Part shown: piece after piece, positions 41,470 through 49,744 of the stretch
How positions within the stretch are numbered: position 1 is the first letter of the stretch
How the letters are laid out: every line of letters begins with the position of its first letter
NCBI GenBank assembly: GCA_964480365.1
Contig: CAYZPM010000016.1
Coordinates: 1 to 64,000 of the forward strand
From: CAIQPV01 sp964480365
GTDB taxonomy: Bacteria; Pseudomonadota; Gammaproteobacteria; Burkholderiales; Gallionellaceae
DNA: 64,000 bases
Direction: 5' to 3'
Program-made: the position numbers and the translations under genes
The notes under the pieces: generated by a model
Seen by the model: only the letters and a program-made list of their open reading frames with translations
Told to the model about the DNA's origin: nothing
Database searches by the model: none

Positions 41470-42330
41470 AGCGGGCAAAAACAAAATTTGGAATGCGCAT
41501 TATATGTAGTCGCCACCCCGATTGGGAATTTACGTGACATCAGCCTGCGTGCGCTGGATGTGCTGATGTCTGCGGATGCCATCGCCGCCGAGGACACGCG
41601 CAACACCGCGCACTTGTTGACGCATTATGGAATCGCCGCCCAGCGGCTTATGGCGTTGCACCAGCACAATGAGCGCGGCGCGGCAGAAAAAATCATCGCC
41701 CTGCTGGCGCAAGGCCAGTCGGTTGCCTTGGTGAGTGATGCCGGAACCCCCGCCGTGAGTGACCCCGGCGCATTGCTGGTGGAAGCGGTGCGCGCGGCTG
41801 GCTACCGCGTAATCCCCATTCCCGGTGCGAATGCCGCGTTGGCGGCGCTCTCTGCCGCCGGACTGCCCGCACCACATTTTTTGTTCTACGGCTTTCTGCC
41901 CAACAAATCCGCCGCACGCTGCCGCGAGTTACAAGACATTTCCGCTTTACCTTTTACGCTAGTATTTTACGAAGCGCCTCACCGCATCCTCGAATGCGTG
42001 GCCGATTTGCGAAATGTTTTTGGAGGTGAACGGCAAATCGTGTTCGCGCGCGAAATCACTAAGCTATTCGAAAGCATCCACCGCTGTACATTGGCTGAGG
42101 CAATGGCCTGGCTGAATGCCGATGCCAACAACCAGCGCGGCGAATTCGTGCTGCTGGTTTCAGGCGCGGCGGAAAAGCAGGAAGGTCTGGATGCTGAAGC
42201 TGAACGTATTCTGACACTGCTGCTGAAAGATCTGCCGCTCAAGCAGGCAGTACAACTGGCAGTGCAGATTACCGGAATAGGGCGCAACGAGCTGTACCAG
42301 CGAGCGCTGGAATTCAAGAACCCGGAATGA
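41464..42330 (+). CDS. rsmI: 16S rRNA (cytidine-1402-2'-O)-methyltransferase
   Basis: 288 residues. SAM-dependent tetrapyrrole-methylase-fold enzyme. YVVATPIGNLRDISLRALDVL (about 14-34), DAIAAEDTRNTAHLL and VALVSDAGTPAVSDPG are diagnostic. I keep the TTG at 41464 because AAAGGAAA lies 5 bases before it and the N-terminal length matches homologues; a TTG at 41488 is possible. Its first codons lie antisense to the lpoA start, so the two promoters must sit inside the opposite coding regions. Confidence 0.93.
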   Translation: MHSGQKQNLECALYVVATPIGNLRDISLRALDVLMSADAIAAEDTRNTAHLLTHYGIAAQRLMALHQHNERGAAEKIIALLAQGQSVALVSDAGTPAVSDPGALLVEAVRAAGYRVIPIPGANAALAALSAAGLPAPHFLFYGFLPNKSAARCRELQDISALPFTLVFYEAPHRILECVADLRNVFGGERQIVFAREITKLFESIHRCTLAEAMAWLNADANNQRGEFVLLVSGAAEKQEGLDAEAERILTLLLKDLPLKQAVQLAVQITGIGRNELYQRALEFKNPE

Positions 42331-42351
42331 CTTTCAATTAAAATACCCTCT

Positions 42352-43383
42352 ATGGAACTCAAACTCATTCGCCCCGACGACTGGCACCTGCATCTGCGCG
42401 ATGACGCGCTGATGCACTCCGTGCTGCCCGATACCGCGCGCCAATTTGCCCGCGCCATCATCATGCCCAACTTGCGCCCGCCGGTGACCACCACCGCACA
42501 GGCGCTGGAATATCGCTCGCGCATACTCGCCGCCTTGCCTGCGGGCATGAATTTTGAGCCTCTAATGACGTTATATCTGACGGACAATACCTCGGCAGAA
42601 GAAGTCCGCCGCGCAAAACAGAGCGGCATAGTCCATGCAGTAAAACTCTATCCGGCGGGTGCGACCACCAACTCAGATGCGGGCGTTACCGACTTGCGCA
42701 TGACCTATACCGCGTTGGAAGAAATGCAACGCTGCGGGATGCCGTTATTGGTGCACGGAGAAGTTACCGATCCGGCAATAGACGTATTCGACCGCGAGGC
42801 GGTGTTCATCGAACGGGTATTGCAACCCTTGCTGCGCGATCTGCCAAGCCTGCGCATAGTATTCGAACACATCACCACTAAAGACGCGTCCCAGTTCGTG
42901 AGCGAAGCGCCAGACAACATCGCCGCGACAATCACCGCGCATCACCTGCTGTACAACCGTAATGCCATGCTGGTCGGCGGCATCCGCCCGCACTACTATT
43001 GCCTGCCGGTGCTCAAGCGCGAAACCCACCGCGAAGCCTTGCTGAAAGCCGCCACTGGCGGCGACAAAAAATTCTTCCTCGGAACCGACAGCGCTCCACA
43101 CACGCAGCAAACCAAGGAAGCCGCCTGCGGCTGCGCCGGTTGTTACACCGCCCACGCAGCTATCGAACTCTATGCCGAAGCCTTTGAACAGGCCAAGGCA
43201 CTGGACAAGCTGGAGGCTTTTGCCAGTTTTTACGGCGCAGATTTTTATGGCTTGCCGCGCAATGCGCAAAGCGTTACTTTGCGCAAAGAGGAATGGAAAG
43301 TACCTGCGACGGTTGGGTTCGGCGAACATCGTCTGGTGCCCTTGAGGGCAGGGGAGATGATGAAATGGAAGCTGGTGGGATAA
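42352..43383 (+). CDS. pyrC: Dihydroorotase
   Basis: 343 residues. Pyrimidine biosynthesis, N-carbamoyl-aspartate to dihydroorotate. Class II, E. coli type: DDWHLHLRDDALMHSV with the metal HxH, KLYPAGATTNSDAGV with the carboxylated Lys, VHGEVTD, and FLGTDSAPHTQQTKE. Normal length. 21 bases after rsmI. Confidence 0.97.
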   Translation: MELKLIRPDDWHLHLRDDALMHSVLPDTARQFARAIIMPNLRPPVTTTAQALEYRSRILAALPAGMNFEPLMTLYLTDNTSAEEVRRAKQSGIVHAVKLYPAGATTNSDAGVTDLRMTYTALEEMQRCGMPLLVHGEVTDPAIDVFDREAVFIERVLQPLLRDLPSLRIVFEHITTKDASQFVSEAPDNIAATITAHHLLYNRNAMLVGGIRPHYYCLPVLKRETHREALLKAATGGDKKFFLGTDSAPHTQQTKEAACGCAGCYTAHAAIELYAEAFEQAKALDKLEAFASFYGADFYGLPRNAQSVTLRKEEWKVPATVGFGEHRLVPLRAGEMMKWKLVG

Positions 43384-43414
43384 TTAACCATAATTTTCAG
43401 ACTAGGAATCTTTT

Positions 43415-43954
43415 ATGCCGCTAACCTCTTACCTTAATGCTACCCCTGTTCTCGGTGAACGGGTCTTCATCCATTCTTCATCCCAGGTTATTGGCGATGT
43501 ACGCCTAGGCAATGACAGTTCTGTCTGGTGCAATACCGTGTTGCGGGGCGACGTGAACCGCATCGTGATCGGGCAAGGCACGAATGTGCAGGACTTGACG
43601 ATGGGGCATGTGTCGCACAAGACGCCGGAGAAACCGGAGGGTTCACCCTTGCTGATCGGGAATTATGTGACGGTCGGCCATTCGGTCATTCTTCACGGTT
43701 GCACCATCGGCAACGAGTGCCTGATCGGCATGGGTTCCATCCTTATGGATGATGTAATTGTTGGAGATCGCGTGATGATAGGCGCGGGGAGTCTCATTTC
43801 TCCGGGCAAGGTGCTGGAAAGCGGCATGCTCTACATAGGGCGTCCGGCCAAGTTGGTGCGCGCGCTGACGCCGGAGGAAATTGCTTATCTGCGCTATTCC
43901 GCCGAGCATTACATGCAGGTGAAAGATAATTACCTGAATAGCAATCAGACATAG
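43415..43954 (+). CDS. Gamma-carbonic-anhydrase family protein
   Basis: 179 residues of left-handed beta-helix (NDSSVWCNTVLRGDVNRIVIGQGTNVQD). The three zinc histidines are seen in MGHVSHKTP, VGHSVILHG and the neighbouring strand. YrdA/PaaY type. Activity of this clade as a carbonic anhydrase varies; a metal-binding acyltransferase-like fold is certain. Confidence 0.9.
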   Translation: MPLTSYLNATPVLGERVFIHSSSQVIGDVRLGNDSSVWCNTVLRGDVNRIVIGQGTNVQDLTMGHVSHKTPEKPEGSPLLIGNYVTVGHSVILHGCTIGNECLIGMGSILMDDVIVGDRVMIGAGSLISPGKVLESGMLYIGRPAKLVRALTPEEIAYLRYSAEHYMQVKDNYLNSNQT

Positions 43955-44020
43955 CACAAGCAGTTTAGATTAAATGGAATCCACGAATTGCCCTGCCGGA
44001 AAATGGAAAGGACGAAACAA

Positions 44021-44341
44021 ATGACCAGCGCAAATCAACAAGGACCAGTCCCACAAGAAATTTTCCGTGCCAAGGTGAATCTGGAAACCTCGCGCATCGC
44101 GTGGAAGGAATTACAACGTTTCTTTGCCAGTGGTGTGGCCGTGGTGGTGGATGCCGAGCTTGATCTGGTCGAAGTGGCATTGCAGTTTTCCAAAGACAAC
44201 AAGGCGCAAGTCGAGCGATGGCTGTTGACGGGAAAAGTTGGCAAGGTGTCGGACAAACAAGCAGCAGCATGGGTAGAAGCCGATGCTGACATGTGGGCGG
44301 TAGTGGTCAGCCCTTGGGTGCTGGTGCAAATAATAGCTTGA
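44021..44341 (+). CDS. DUF2288 family protein
   Basis: 106 residues from ATG 44021 with AAGGAC 8 bases upstream. Conserved body: ARK-like FRAKVNLETSRIAWKELQRFFA, VVVDAELDLVEVALQFSKDN, WLLTGKVGKVSDKQAAAW, MWAVVVSPWVLVQII. Common beside housekeeping genes in beta- and gammaproteobacteria; function unknown. Confidence 0.85.
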   Translation: MTSANQQGPVPQEIFRAKVNLETSRIAWKELQRFFASGVAVVVDAELDLVEVALQFSKDNKAQVERWLLTGKVGKVSDKQAAAWVEADADMWAVVVSPWVLVQIIA

Positions 44342-44356
44342 TTCGTCGTGCAACAA

Positions 44357-45853
44357 TCACCCCTGCTTATCCATTCTCCGATACTGCACCGCCTCGGCAA
44401 TATGCGTGGTAAGGATATTCTCGCTTCCCGCCAGATCGGCTATGGTGCGCGCAACCTTGAGTACGCGGTGGTAGGCGCGCGCGGATAAATTCAGACGGGT
44501 AATGACTTGTTGCAACAGCGCGGCACCTTGCGCATCTGGTGCGCATAATTCGTCGATTTCGGTCACCGTGAGTTGCGCGTTGGGCTTGCCTTGGCGGACA
44601 AGCTGGCGCTGCCGTGCGGCTTCCACGCGCAACTGGATGGTGCCGCTGGTTTCGCCGTCAGCCTGCTTGAGCAAGGCTTCCTGCGGCACGGCGGGGACTT
44701 CGATCTGAATGTCAATGCGATCCAGTAGCGGGCCGGAAATTCTACCGCGATAGCGCGCGACTTGATCCGGCGTGCAGCGGCATTTGCCGTTAAAATGACC
44801 GAGGTAGCCGCAGGGGCAGGGGTTCATCGCGGCGACTAACTGGAACTGCGCGCGGAAATCGGCACGACGCGCAGCACGCGAGATGGTGATACGCCCGCTT
44901 TCCAACGGTTCGCGCAACACTTCCAATACATGCCGGTCAAATTCCGGTAACTCATCCAGAAATAAAACACCGTGCATGGCAATAGAAATTTCGCCGGGGC
45001 GCGGGTTGCTGCCACCGCCGACCAGCGCCACGGCTGAGGCGGTATGATGAGGTGACCGGTATGGTCGCTGTTTCCAGCGGCCCACGTCGAACATGCCGCC
45101 CAATGATTGCATGGCCGCACTCTCCAGCGCCTCAACCTCGCTCATCTGCGGCAGAATTCCGGGAAAGCGCGCCGCCAGCATGGATTTGCCGGTGCCGGGC
45201 GGGCCGGACATCAGCACGCTGTGGCCGCCTGCTGCGGCAATTTCCAGCGCGCGTTTGGATTGCCCTTGCCCTTTCACTTCGCGCATATCGGGATAAATCG
45301 GCGGTGAGGGCTGAAGGTTGGGAATGTAGCGACTCATCAATTCACGCCCGCTCAGGTGCGCCGCCACCTGCAACAACGATTGCGCCGCGTACACGGTTGC
45401 ATCTTCCACCAGCGCCGCTTCCGCCGCATTGGCTGCGGGCAGAATGAAAGCGCGACCGCAATTGGCGGCATGGTAGGTCATTGCCAAGGCTCCACGTATC
45501 GGGCGCAGTTCGCCGGTCAACGCAAGCTCTCCGGCGAATTCGTATTCGGCAAGATGATCCGAGGGTATTTGCCCCGATGCGGCGAGAATGCCGAGCGCGA
45601 TAGGCAAGTCGAATCGCCCGCTTTCCTTGGGCAAATCGGCAGGAGCGAGGTTGACGGTGATGTGTTTGTAGGGAAATTCGAACTGGCAGGTCTGCAAGGC
45701 TGCACGCACGCGATCCTTGCTTTCTTTTACTTCGGCCTCCGGTAGGCCGACGATGGTGAAGCTGGGCAGGCCGTTGGCGAGATGCACCTCGACCGTGACC
45801 TGCGCGGCGTCCATGCCGGAAAGCGCGCGGCTATATAAAACCGCGAGGCTCAT
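44357..45853 (-). CDS. comM: YifB/ComM-family AAA+ ATPase
   Basis: 498 residues from ATG 45853 (MSLAVLYSRALSGMDAAQV). Lon-like N-terminal domain (about 1-165), Mg-chelatase-type AAA+ core with Walker A GPPGTGKSML and Walker B VLFLDELPEF, zinc-type CPCGYLGHFNGKCRC, and C-terminal LNLSARAYHRVLKVARTIADL. ComM is a hexameric helicase that extends branch migration during natural transformation. A longer reading from 45943 would run through the repeat at 45859-45886. Confidence 0.94.
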   Translation of the reverse strand: MSLAVLYSRALSGMDAAQVTVEVHLANGLPSFTIVGLPEAEVKESKDRVRAALQTCQFEFPYKHITVNLAPADLPKESGRFDLPIALGILAASGQIPSDHLAEYEFAGELALTGELRPIRGALAMTYHAANCGRAFILPAANAAEAALVEDATVYAAQSLLQVAAHLSGRELMSRYIPNLQPSPPIYPDMREVKGQGQSKRALEIAAAGGHSVLMSGPPGTGKSMLAARFPGILPQMSEVEALESAAMQSLGGMFDVGRWKQRPYRSPHHTASAVALVGGGSNPRPGEISIAMHGVLFLDELPEFDRHVLEVLREPLESGRITISRAARRADFRAQFQLVAAMNPCPCGYLGHFNGKCRCTPDQVARYRGRISGPLLDRIDIQIEVPAVPQEALLKQADGETSGTIQLRVEAARQRQLVRQGKPNAQLTVTEIDELCAPDAQGAALLQQVITRLNLSARAYHRVLKVARTIADLAGSENILTTHIAEAVQYRRMDKQG

Positions 45854-45858
45854 AAATT

Positions 45859-45886
45859 CGTCATTCCCGATAAAACAGGAATGACG
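45859..45886. repeat. Short inverted repeat related to the CGTCATTCC family
   Basis: CGTCATTCC (45859-45867) and GGAATGACG (45878-45886), 9-bp perfect arms, between comM and ubiK. The arm sequence is the same as the outer part of the longer element at 56889-56976, so this may be a short member or remnant. Confidence 0.6.
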
Positions 45887-45917
45887 GAACTTCCAAATTT
45901 TTCTTGCTGCACTAAAA

Positions 45918-46154
45918 TTACTTGCGCTGTGCTTCCAACTCAATCACCCGCGCCTCCAGTGCTGTAAGCTGCTCGCGCGTGCGCGCCAACACCGCCGTTT
46001 GTACATCAAACTCTTCGCGCGTCACCAAATCAAGTTTGGCGAAACCCTGCGCCAGAAGCGCACGGGCATTTTTTTCAAAATCCTTGGCCGGGCTGTTTGC
46101 CACTGCCTCGTTCAGCTTGGCAGAAATATCGTCGAAAAACTTTGGGTTGAACAT
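45918..46154 (-). CDS. ubiK: UbiK accessory factor (BMFP/YqiC family)
   Basis: 78 residues from ATG 46154 (MFNPKFFDDISAKLNEAV). Two parts typical of the family: an amphipathic start and a coiled-coil C-terminus (TREEFDVQTAVLARTREQLTALEARVIELE, about 45-75). UbiK helps the aerobic ubiquinone-synthesis complex with UbiJ. Upstream region belongs to the divergent porin operon. Confidence 0.92.
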   Translation of the reverse strand: MFNPKFFDDISAKLNEAVANSPAKDFEKNARALLAQGFAKLDLVTREEFDVQTAVLARTREQLTALEARVIELEAQRK

Positions 46155-46215
46155 TGTGCGCCTCCGAGCAGACTTAATATGTGCAGTGTAGCAAACTTTC
46201 CCCGCACCATCATCC

Positions 46216-46230
46216 GCACCTGATAGGTGC
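46216..46230. promoter_or_regulatory. NtrC-type box 1
   Basis: GCACCTGATAGGTGC, an exact GCACC-N5-GGTGC dyad, the NtrC consensus. It is centred about 110 bases upstream of the sigma-54 promoter at 46326. Confidence 0.8.
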
Positions 46231-46246
46231 GGACGTACGCAATGCC

Positions 46247-46263
46247 TGCATTGAATTGGTGCG
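46247..46263. promoter_or_regulatory. NtrC-type box 2
   Basis: TGCATTGAATTGGTGCG, a good TGCAcc-N5-GGTGCa match with the right half exact. Its centre is 32 bases from box 1, three helical turns, as expected for cooperative NtrC binding. Confidence 0.7.
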
Positions 46264-46325
46264 ACACAACAGTTCGCCTTCCCGCTTGTCATCATAACAA
46301 ATTGTTTAAAAACAATAAAGTCATG

Positions 46326-46341
46326 TGGCACATAACCTGCT
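46326..46341 (+). promoter_or_regulatory. Sigma-54 promoter of the porin-glnK-amtB operon
   Basis: TGGCACATAACCTGCT matches the sigma-54 -24/-12 consensus, with GG and GC separated by exactly 10 bases. Transcription would start near 46352, leaving about a 47-base leader before the porin ATG with AAAGGAAA as the ribosome-binding site. Confidence 0.88.
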
Positions 46342-46398
46342 AAGAACATGACGGGGAAATTGTTATCCCGTTTTCAAACCAACTAGAAAGGAAACATT

Positions 46399-47622
46399 AT
46401 GCAAAAGAAACTGCTCGTTGCCGCTCTGGGCACATTGTTCGCTCTACCTGTACTGGCAGCCGATGCGCCAGCTACTCCCGCTGCACCAGCCGCTCCAGCT
46501 GCTCCTACACTTTCATCCGTTCTTGACGCCTCTGGCATCACGGCGACCGGTTATGTGGATTTTGGTTATACCAACCTGAATGCCACTGGAGCGTTTGCAA
46601 ATACTGGTGGAGTTGGCCCGTCACGCGTTTTCGATGCGCCCAATCCGTCTGCGGGCAAAAATTTTGACAGTTTCAATCTTAACCAGGCTTCCATCACTGT
46701 TTCCAAGCAGCCCAAGGAAGGGTTCGGCGGTGTAATCAACCTGACCGCTGGCGAAGATGCCAATGTGATTTCTTCGTATGGCGCAGGAAACAAAGGAGGT
46801 GCTCCATACGCTAATAACCATGATTTCGATGTGACTCAAGCCTATGCAAGCTATGCCGGAGGGCCTGTGACGGTGATCGCCGGTAAATTCACAACCCTGG
46901 CTGGCGCCGAAGTTATCGCCAGCCCGTCAAATACGAACTACTCCCGCTCGATTCTGTTCGGATATGCCATCCCCTTTACCCACACCGGTGCCCGTCTGAC
47001 CTACGCGGCAACCGATACCGTCAGCCTGATAGCCGGCGTAAACAATGGCTGGGATCAAGTTTCAGACACCAATACAGACAAGACAGTCGAGCTTGGCTTT
47101 ACCGCAGCACCCAACAAAATGTTCTCATTGGCCGGGGCTTATTATGGCGGCAAGGAACTGGCTGGCGGCTTCGTAGCACCTCAGGCAAGCAATGGAAACC
47201 GCAGCCTAGTTGACCTTGTGGCGACCCTCAATGCAACCGACCAGTTGACGTTTATCCTGAATTACGACAATGGCACGCAAGACAATGCCTCTGGTTATGA
47301 CGCTGATGGCGCCTCGTCGGCAAAATGGGATGGGCTCGCCGCCTACGTCAACTACCAGTTCAACGACAAATGGCGCGCATCGCTACGCAGCGAATACATG
47401 AACGACAAGGATGGGTACCGTTTACCGGTTGCTGTTGGTGCGACCACTGGGCAGAGATGGGCTGAAACAACTTTGACGTTGGCTTATATACCGGCTCCCA
47501 GCTTCGAAATCCGTGGTGAAGTTCGCGGGGACACATCTAACCAGAATGTATTTCTGAATAGCGATGGTACGGCAAAATCTAACCAAACTTCGTTCGGACT
47601 GGAAGCGCTCTATAAGTTCTAA
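46399..47622 (+). CDS. Outer-membrane porin-type beta-barrel, nitrogen-regulated
   Basis: 407 residues. Signal peptide QKKLLVAALGTLFALPVLAADA with cleavage after VLA. A Pro/Ala linker (about 22-38) leads into a barrel of alternating aromatic strands starting GITATGYVDFGYTNLN and ending in the outer-membrane signature EALYKF. It resembles the BBP2/OprB-like porin group rather than the trimeric OmpC type. First gene behind a sigma-54 promoter with NtrC boxes and 30 bases before glnK, so it may admit ammonium, urea or another nitrogen source across the outer membrane under N limitation; the solute is unknown. Confidence 0.82.
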   Translation: MQKKLLVAALGTLFALPVLAADAPATPAAPAAPAAPTLSSVLDASGITATGYVDFGYTNLNATGAFANTGGVGPSRVFDAPNPSAGKNFDSFNLNQASITVSKQPKEGFGGVINLTAGEDANVISSYGAGNKGGAPYANNHDFDVTQAYASYAGGPVTVIAGKFTTLAGAEVIASPSNTNYSRSILFGYAIPFTHTGARLTYAATDTVSLIAGVNNGWDQVSDTNTDKTVELGFTAAPNKMFSLAGAYYGGKELAGGFVAPQASNGNRSLVDLVATLNATDQLTFILNYDNGTQDNASGYDADGASSAKWDGLAAYVNYQFNDKWRASLRSEYMNDKDGYRLPVAVGATTGQRWAETTLTLAYIPAPSFEIRGEVRGDTSNQNVFLNSDGTAKSNQTSFGLEALYKF

Positions 47623-47652
47623 CCTGGATCTCAATCAACTAAGGAGCTCATC

Positions 47653-47991
47653 ATGAAAATGGTTACTGCTATCATCAAGCCGTTCAAGCTGGACGAGGTA
47701 CGTGAGGCCCTTTCCGCCCTGGGCGTGCAAGGCATCACCGTCACCGAAGTCAAAGGCTTTGGGCGGCAAAAAGGACACACCGAGTTATATCGCGGTGCGG
47801 AATATGTGGTGGACTTCCTGCCCAAAATCAAGCTGGAAGCCGCCGTCAAGGTGGACATGCTGGATCAGGTGCTCGAAGCCATCGAGAAATCCGCGCAGAC
47901 CGGCAAGATCGGCGACGGCAAGATCTTCGTCCACGACATTGAGCAAGTCATCCGCATCCGCACCGGCGAAACCGGCGTGGAAGCGTTGTAA
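47653..47991 (+). CDS. glnK: Nitrogen regulatory P-II protein GlnK
   Basis: 112 residues, exact PII length. KMVTAIIKPFKLDEVREALSALG at the start, the T-loop with the uridylylated tyrosine in GHTELYRGAEYVVDFLPK, and the C-loop VHDIEQVIRIRTGETGVEAL. Partner of AmtB, encoded 12 bases downstream, whose channel it blocks when 2-oxoglutarate is low. Confidence 0.96.
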   Translation: MKMVTAIIKPFKLDEVREALSALGVQGITVTEVKGFGRQKGHTELYRGAEYVVDFLPKIKLEAAVKVDMLDQVLEAIEKSAQTGKIGDGKIFVHDIEQVIRIRTGETGVEAL

Positions 47992-48003
47992 AGGAGATAT
48001 GAA

Positions 48004-49542
48004 ATGAAAAAACTATTTGCTGTTTTCACGCTGCTGGCCATGTTGGGTGGATTAGTAGTCCCGGCATTTGCCGATGATGCAGCGGCTCCCGCCGCTGCGG
48101 CGGCTGCAACGGCGGCTCCCGCTTCTGCTGCCGCTCCTACAGCAGCAGCTCCTGCTGCGGCACCTGCCGCCGATGCCGCTGCCGCCACCCCTAAATGCGG
48201 TGACAAGGGCTTCGACTGCAACAAGGGCGATGTCGCGTGGATGATGACTTCGACAGCGTTCGTGCTGCTGATGACTGTCCCCGGCTTGGCGCTGTTCTAT
48301 TCCGGTATGGTGCGCAACAAGAATGCACTGTCTACCGTGATGCAGAGCTTCGCGATTTTCTGCGTTGTCTCGGTACTCTGGGTAATCTTCGGTTACAGTG
48401 CGGCGTTCACGGCGGGGCATGATGGTAATGTGCTTGCGCCCTTCATCGGATCGCTCGACAAGCTGTTCATGGCCGGAGACGATCCGACTACGGCGGTGGC
48501 TGCCACGTTCAGCAAAGGCCAGTACATTCCGGACTTTGTGTACTGCATGTTCCAGTTGACCTTTGCTGCGATTACCGTTGCGCTGATTTGCGGCGGTTTT
48601 GCTGAACGCTTCAAGTTCTCGGCGATGATCATCTTCAGCGTTCTGTGGTTTATCTTTGCCTACCTGCCGATTTCGCACATGGTCTGGTACTGGGATGGCC
48701 CCGATGCGTACACCTCCGCCAAGGCTGGCGATATTGCCAACAGCCACGCCGGTTTCATTTTCCAGAAAGGCGCGATTGACTTTGCCGGCGGTACCGTGGT
48801 GCACATCAACTCGGGTATCGCAGCTCTGGTTGCGGCACTGATGCTTGGTCCACGCAAGGGTTTCGGCAAGGTATCAATGGCACCTCATAGTTTGATGATG
48901 ACTGCAATCGGTACGGGTCTGCTGTGGATGGGTTGGTTCGGTTTCAATGCTGGATCTGCGCTGGAAGCGACCGGTGCTGCCGGACTCGCCTTCTTCAACA
49001 CGTTGTTTGGAACGGCTGTTGCCGGAGTTACCTGGACAATCGTTGAGTGGCTCGTCAAGGGCAAGCCCAGCCTGTTGGGTATCTGCTCAGGCATTGTTGC
49101 GGGCCTGGTGGCAATTACTCCGGCGGCAGGTTATGTCGGCGTGATGGGTGCGATGGTCGTCTGTGCTGTGGCTGCGGTAGTTTGCTTCTTCGCCGTGACC
49201 AAGGTCAAGGTATGGCTGAAGTATGACGATGCTCTGGATACGTTCGGCGTGCACTGCGTTGGCGGTATCATCGGTTCTCTTGGCACCGGCATATTCGTCA
49301 ATCCGGCACTCGGCGGCCAAGGCATCTATGATTATGTCGCCAACAAGGTTGGGGATTTTGATGCGATGGGTCAAATCATCTCGCAACTGTGGGACATCGG
49401 CATCACGCTGGCTTGGTCCGGTTTCGTTGCCTTCGTGATCCTGTTCATCCTGAAAAAGACGATCGGTATCCGTGTTAGCGAGGAAGCTGAAGAAGAAGGT
49501 CTGGATCTTGCAGACCACGGCGAACGCGCATACAACCACTAA
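48004..49542 (+). CDS. amtB: Ammonium transporter AmtB
   Basis: 512 residues. Signal peptide (MKKLFAVFTLLAMLGGLVVPAFA), then a Pro/Ala-rich periplasmic extension (about 25-60) with a CGDKGFDC cysteine pair, then 11 membrane helices. The twin-His pore residues lie in the GTVVHINSG (about 262) and FGVHCVGG segments, and the Phe gate and FAERFKFSAMI loop are present. Forms a trimer; blocked by GlnK. Followed by a strong terminator. Confidence 0.96.
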   Translation: MKKLFAVFTLLAMLGGLVVPAFADDAAAPAAAAAATAAPASAAAPTAAAPAAAPAADAAAATPKCGDKGFDCNKGDVAWMMTSTAFVLLMTVPGLALFYSGMVRNKNALSTVMQSFAIFCVVSVLWVIFGYSAAFTAGHDGNVLAPFIGSLDKLFMAGDDPTTAVAATFSKGQYIPDFVYCMFQLTFAAITVALICGGFAERFKFSAMIIFSVLWFIFAYLPISHMVWYWDGPDAYTSAKAGDIANSHAGFIFQKGAIDFAGGTVVHINSGIAALVAALMLGPRKGFGKVSMAPHSLMMTAIGTGLLWMGWFGFNAGSALEATGAAGLAFFNTLFGTAVAGVTWTIVEWLVKGKPSLLGICSGIVAGLVAITPAAGYVGVMGAMVVCAVAAVVCFFAVTKVKVWLKYDDALDTFGVHCVGGIIGSLGTGIFVNPALGGQGIYDYVANKVGDFDAMGQIISQLWDIGITLAWSGFVAFVILFILKKTIGIRVSEEAEEEGLDLADHGERAYNH

Positions 49543-49632
49543 AGTCTGATGGAACTACTAGCCATCTCACTAAGCTGCACAACACGCAGCAAGTGATTGG
49601 TTATACTCCCTGAAGTTCTCTTACTTCAGTTC

Positions 49633-49660
49633 AAAGGGCGCCGCAAGGCGCCCTTTTTTT
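49633..49660 (+). terminator. Terminator of the porin-glnK-amtB operon
   Basis: AAGGGCGCC-GCAA-GGCGCCCTT followed by TTTTT. Classic intrinsic terminator 90 bases after the amtB stop. Confidence 0.92.
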
Positions 49661-49744
49661 ATTCCCTTGGATTCGCTACGTCTCTTAGCGACAACATTGG
49701 CAAGATCAATTCAAAACCTCCAAGTACCACAACACTCCAGTATA

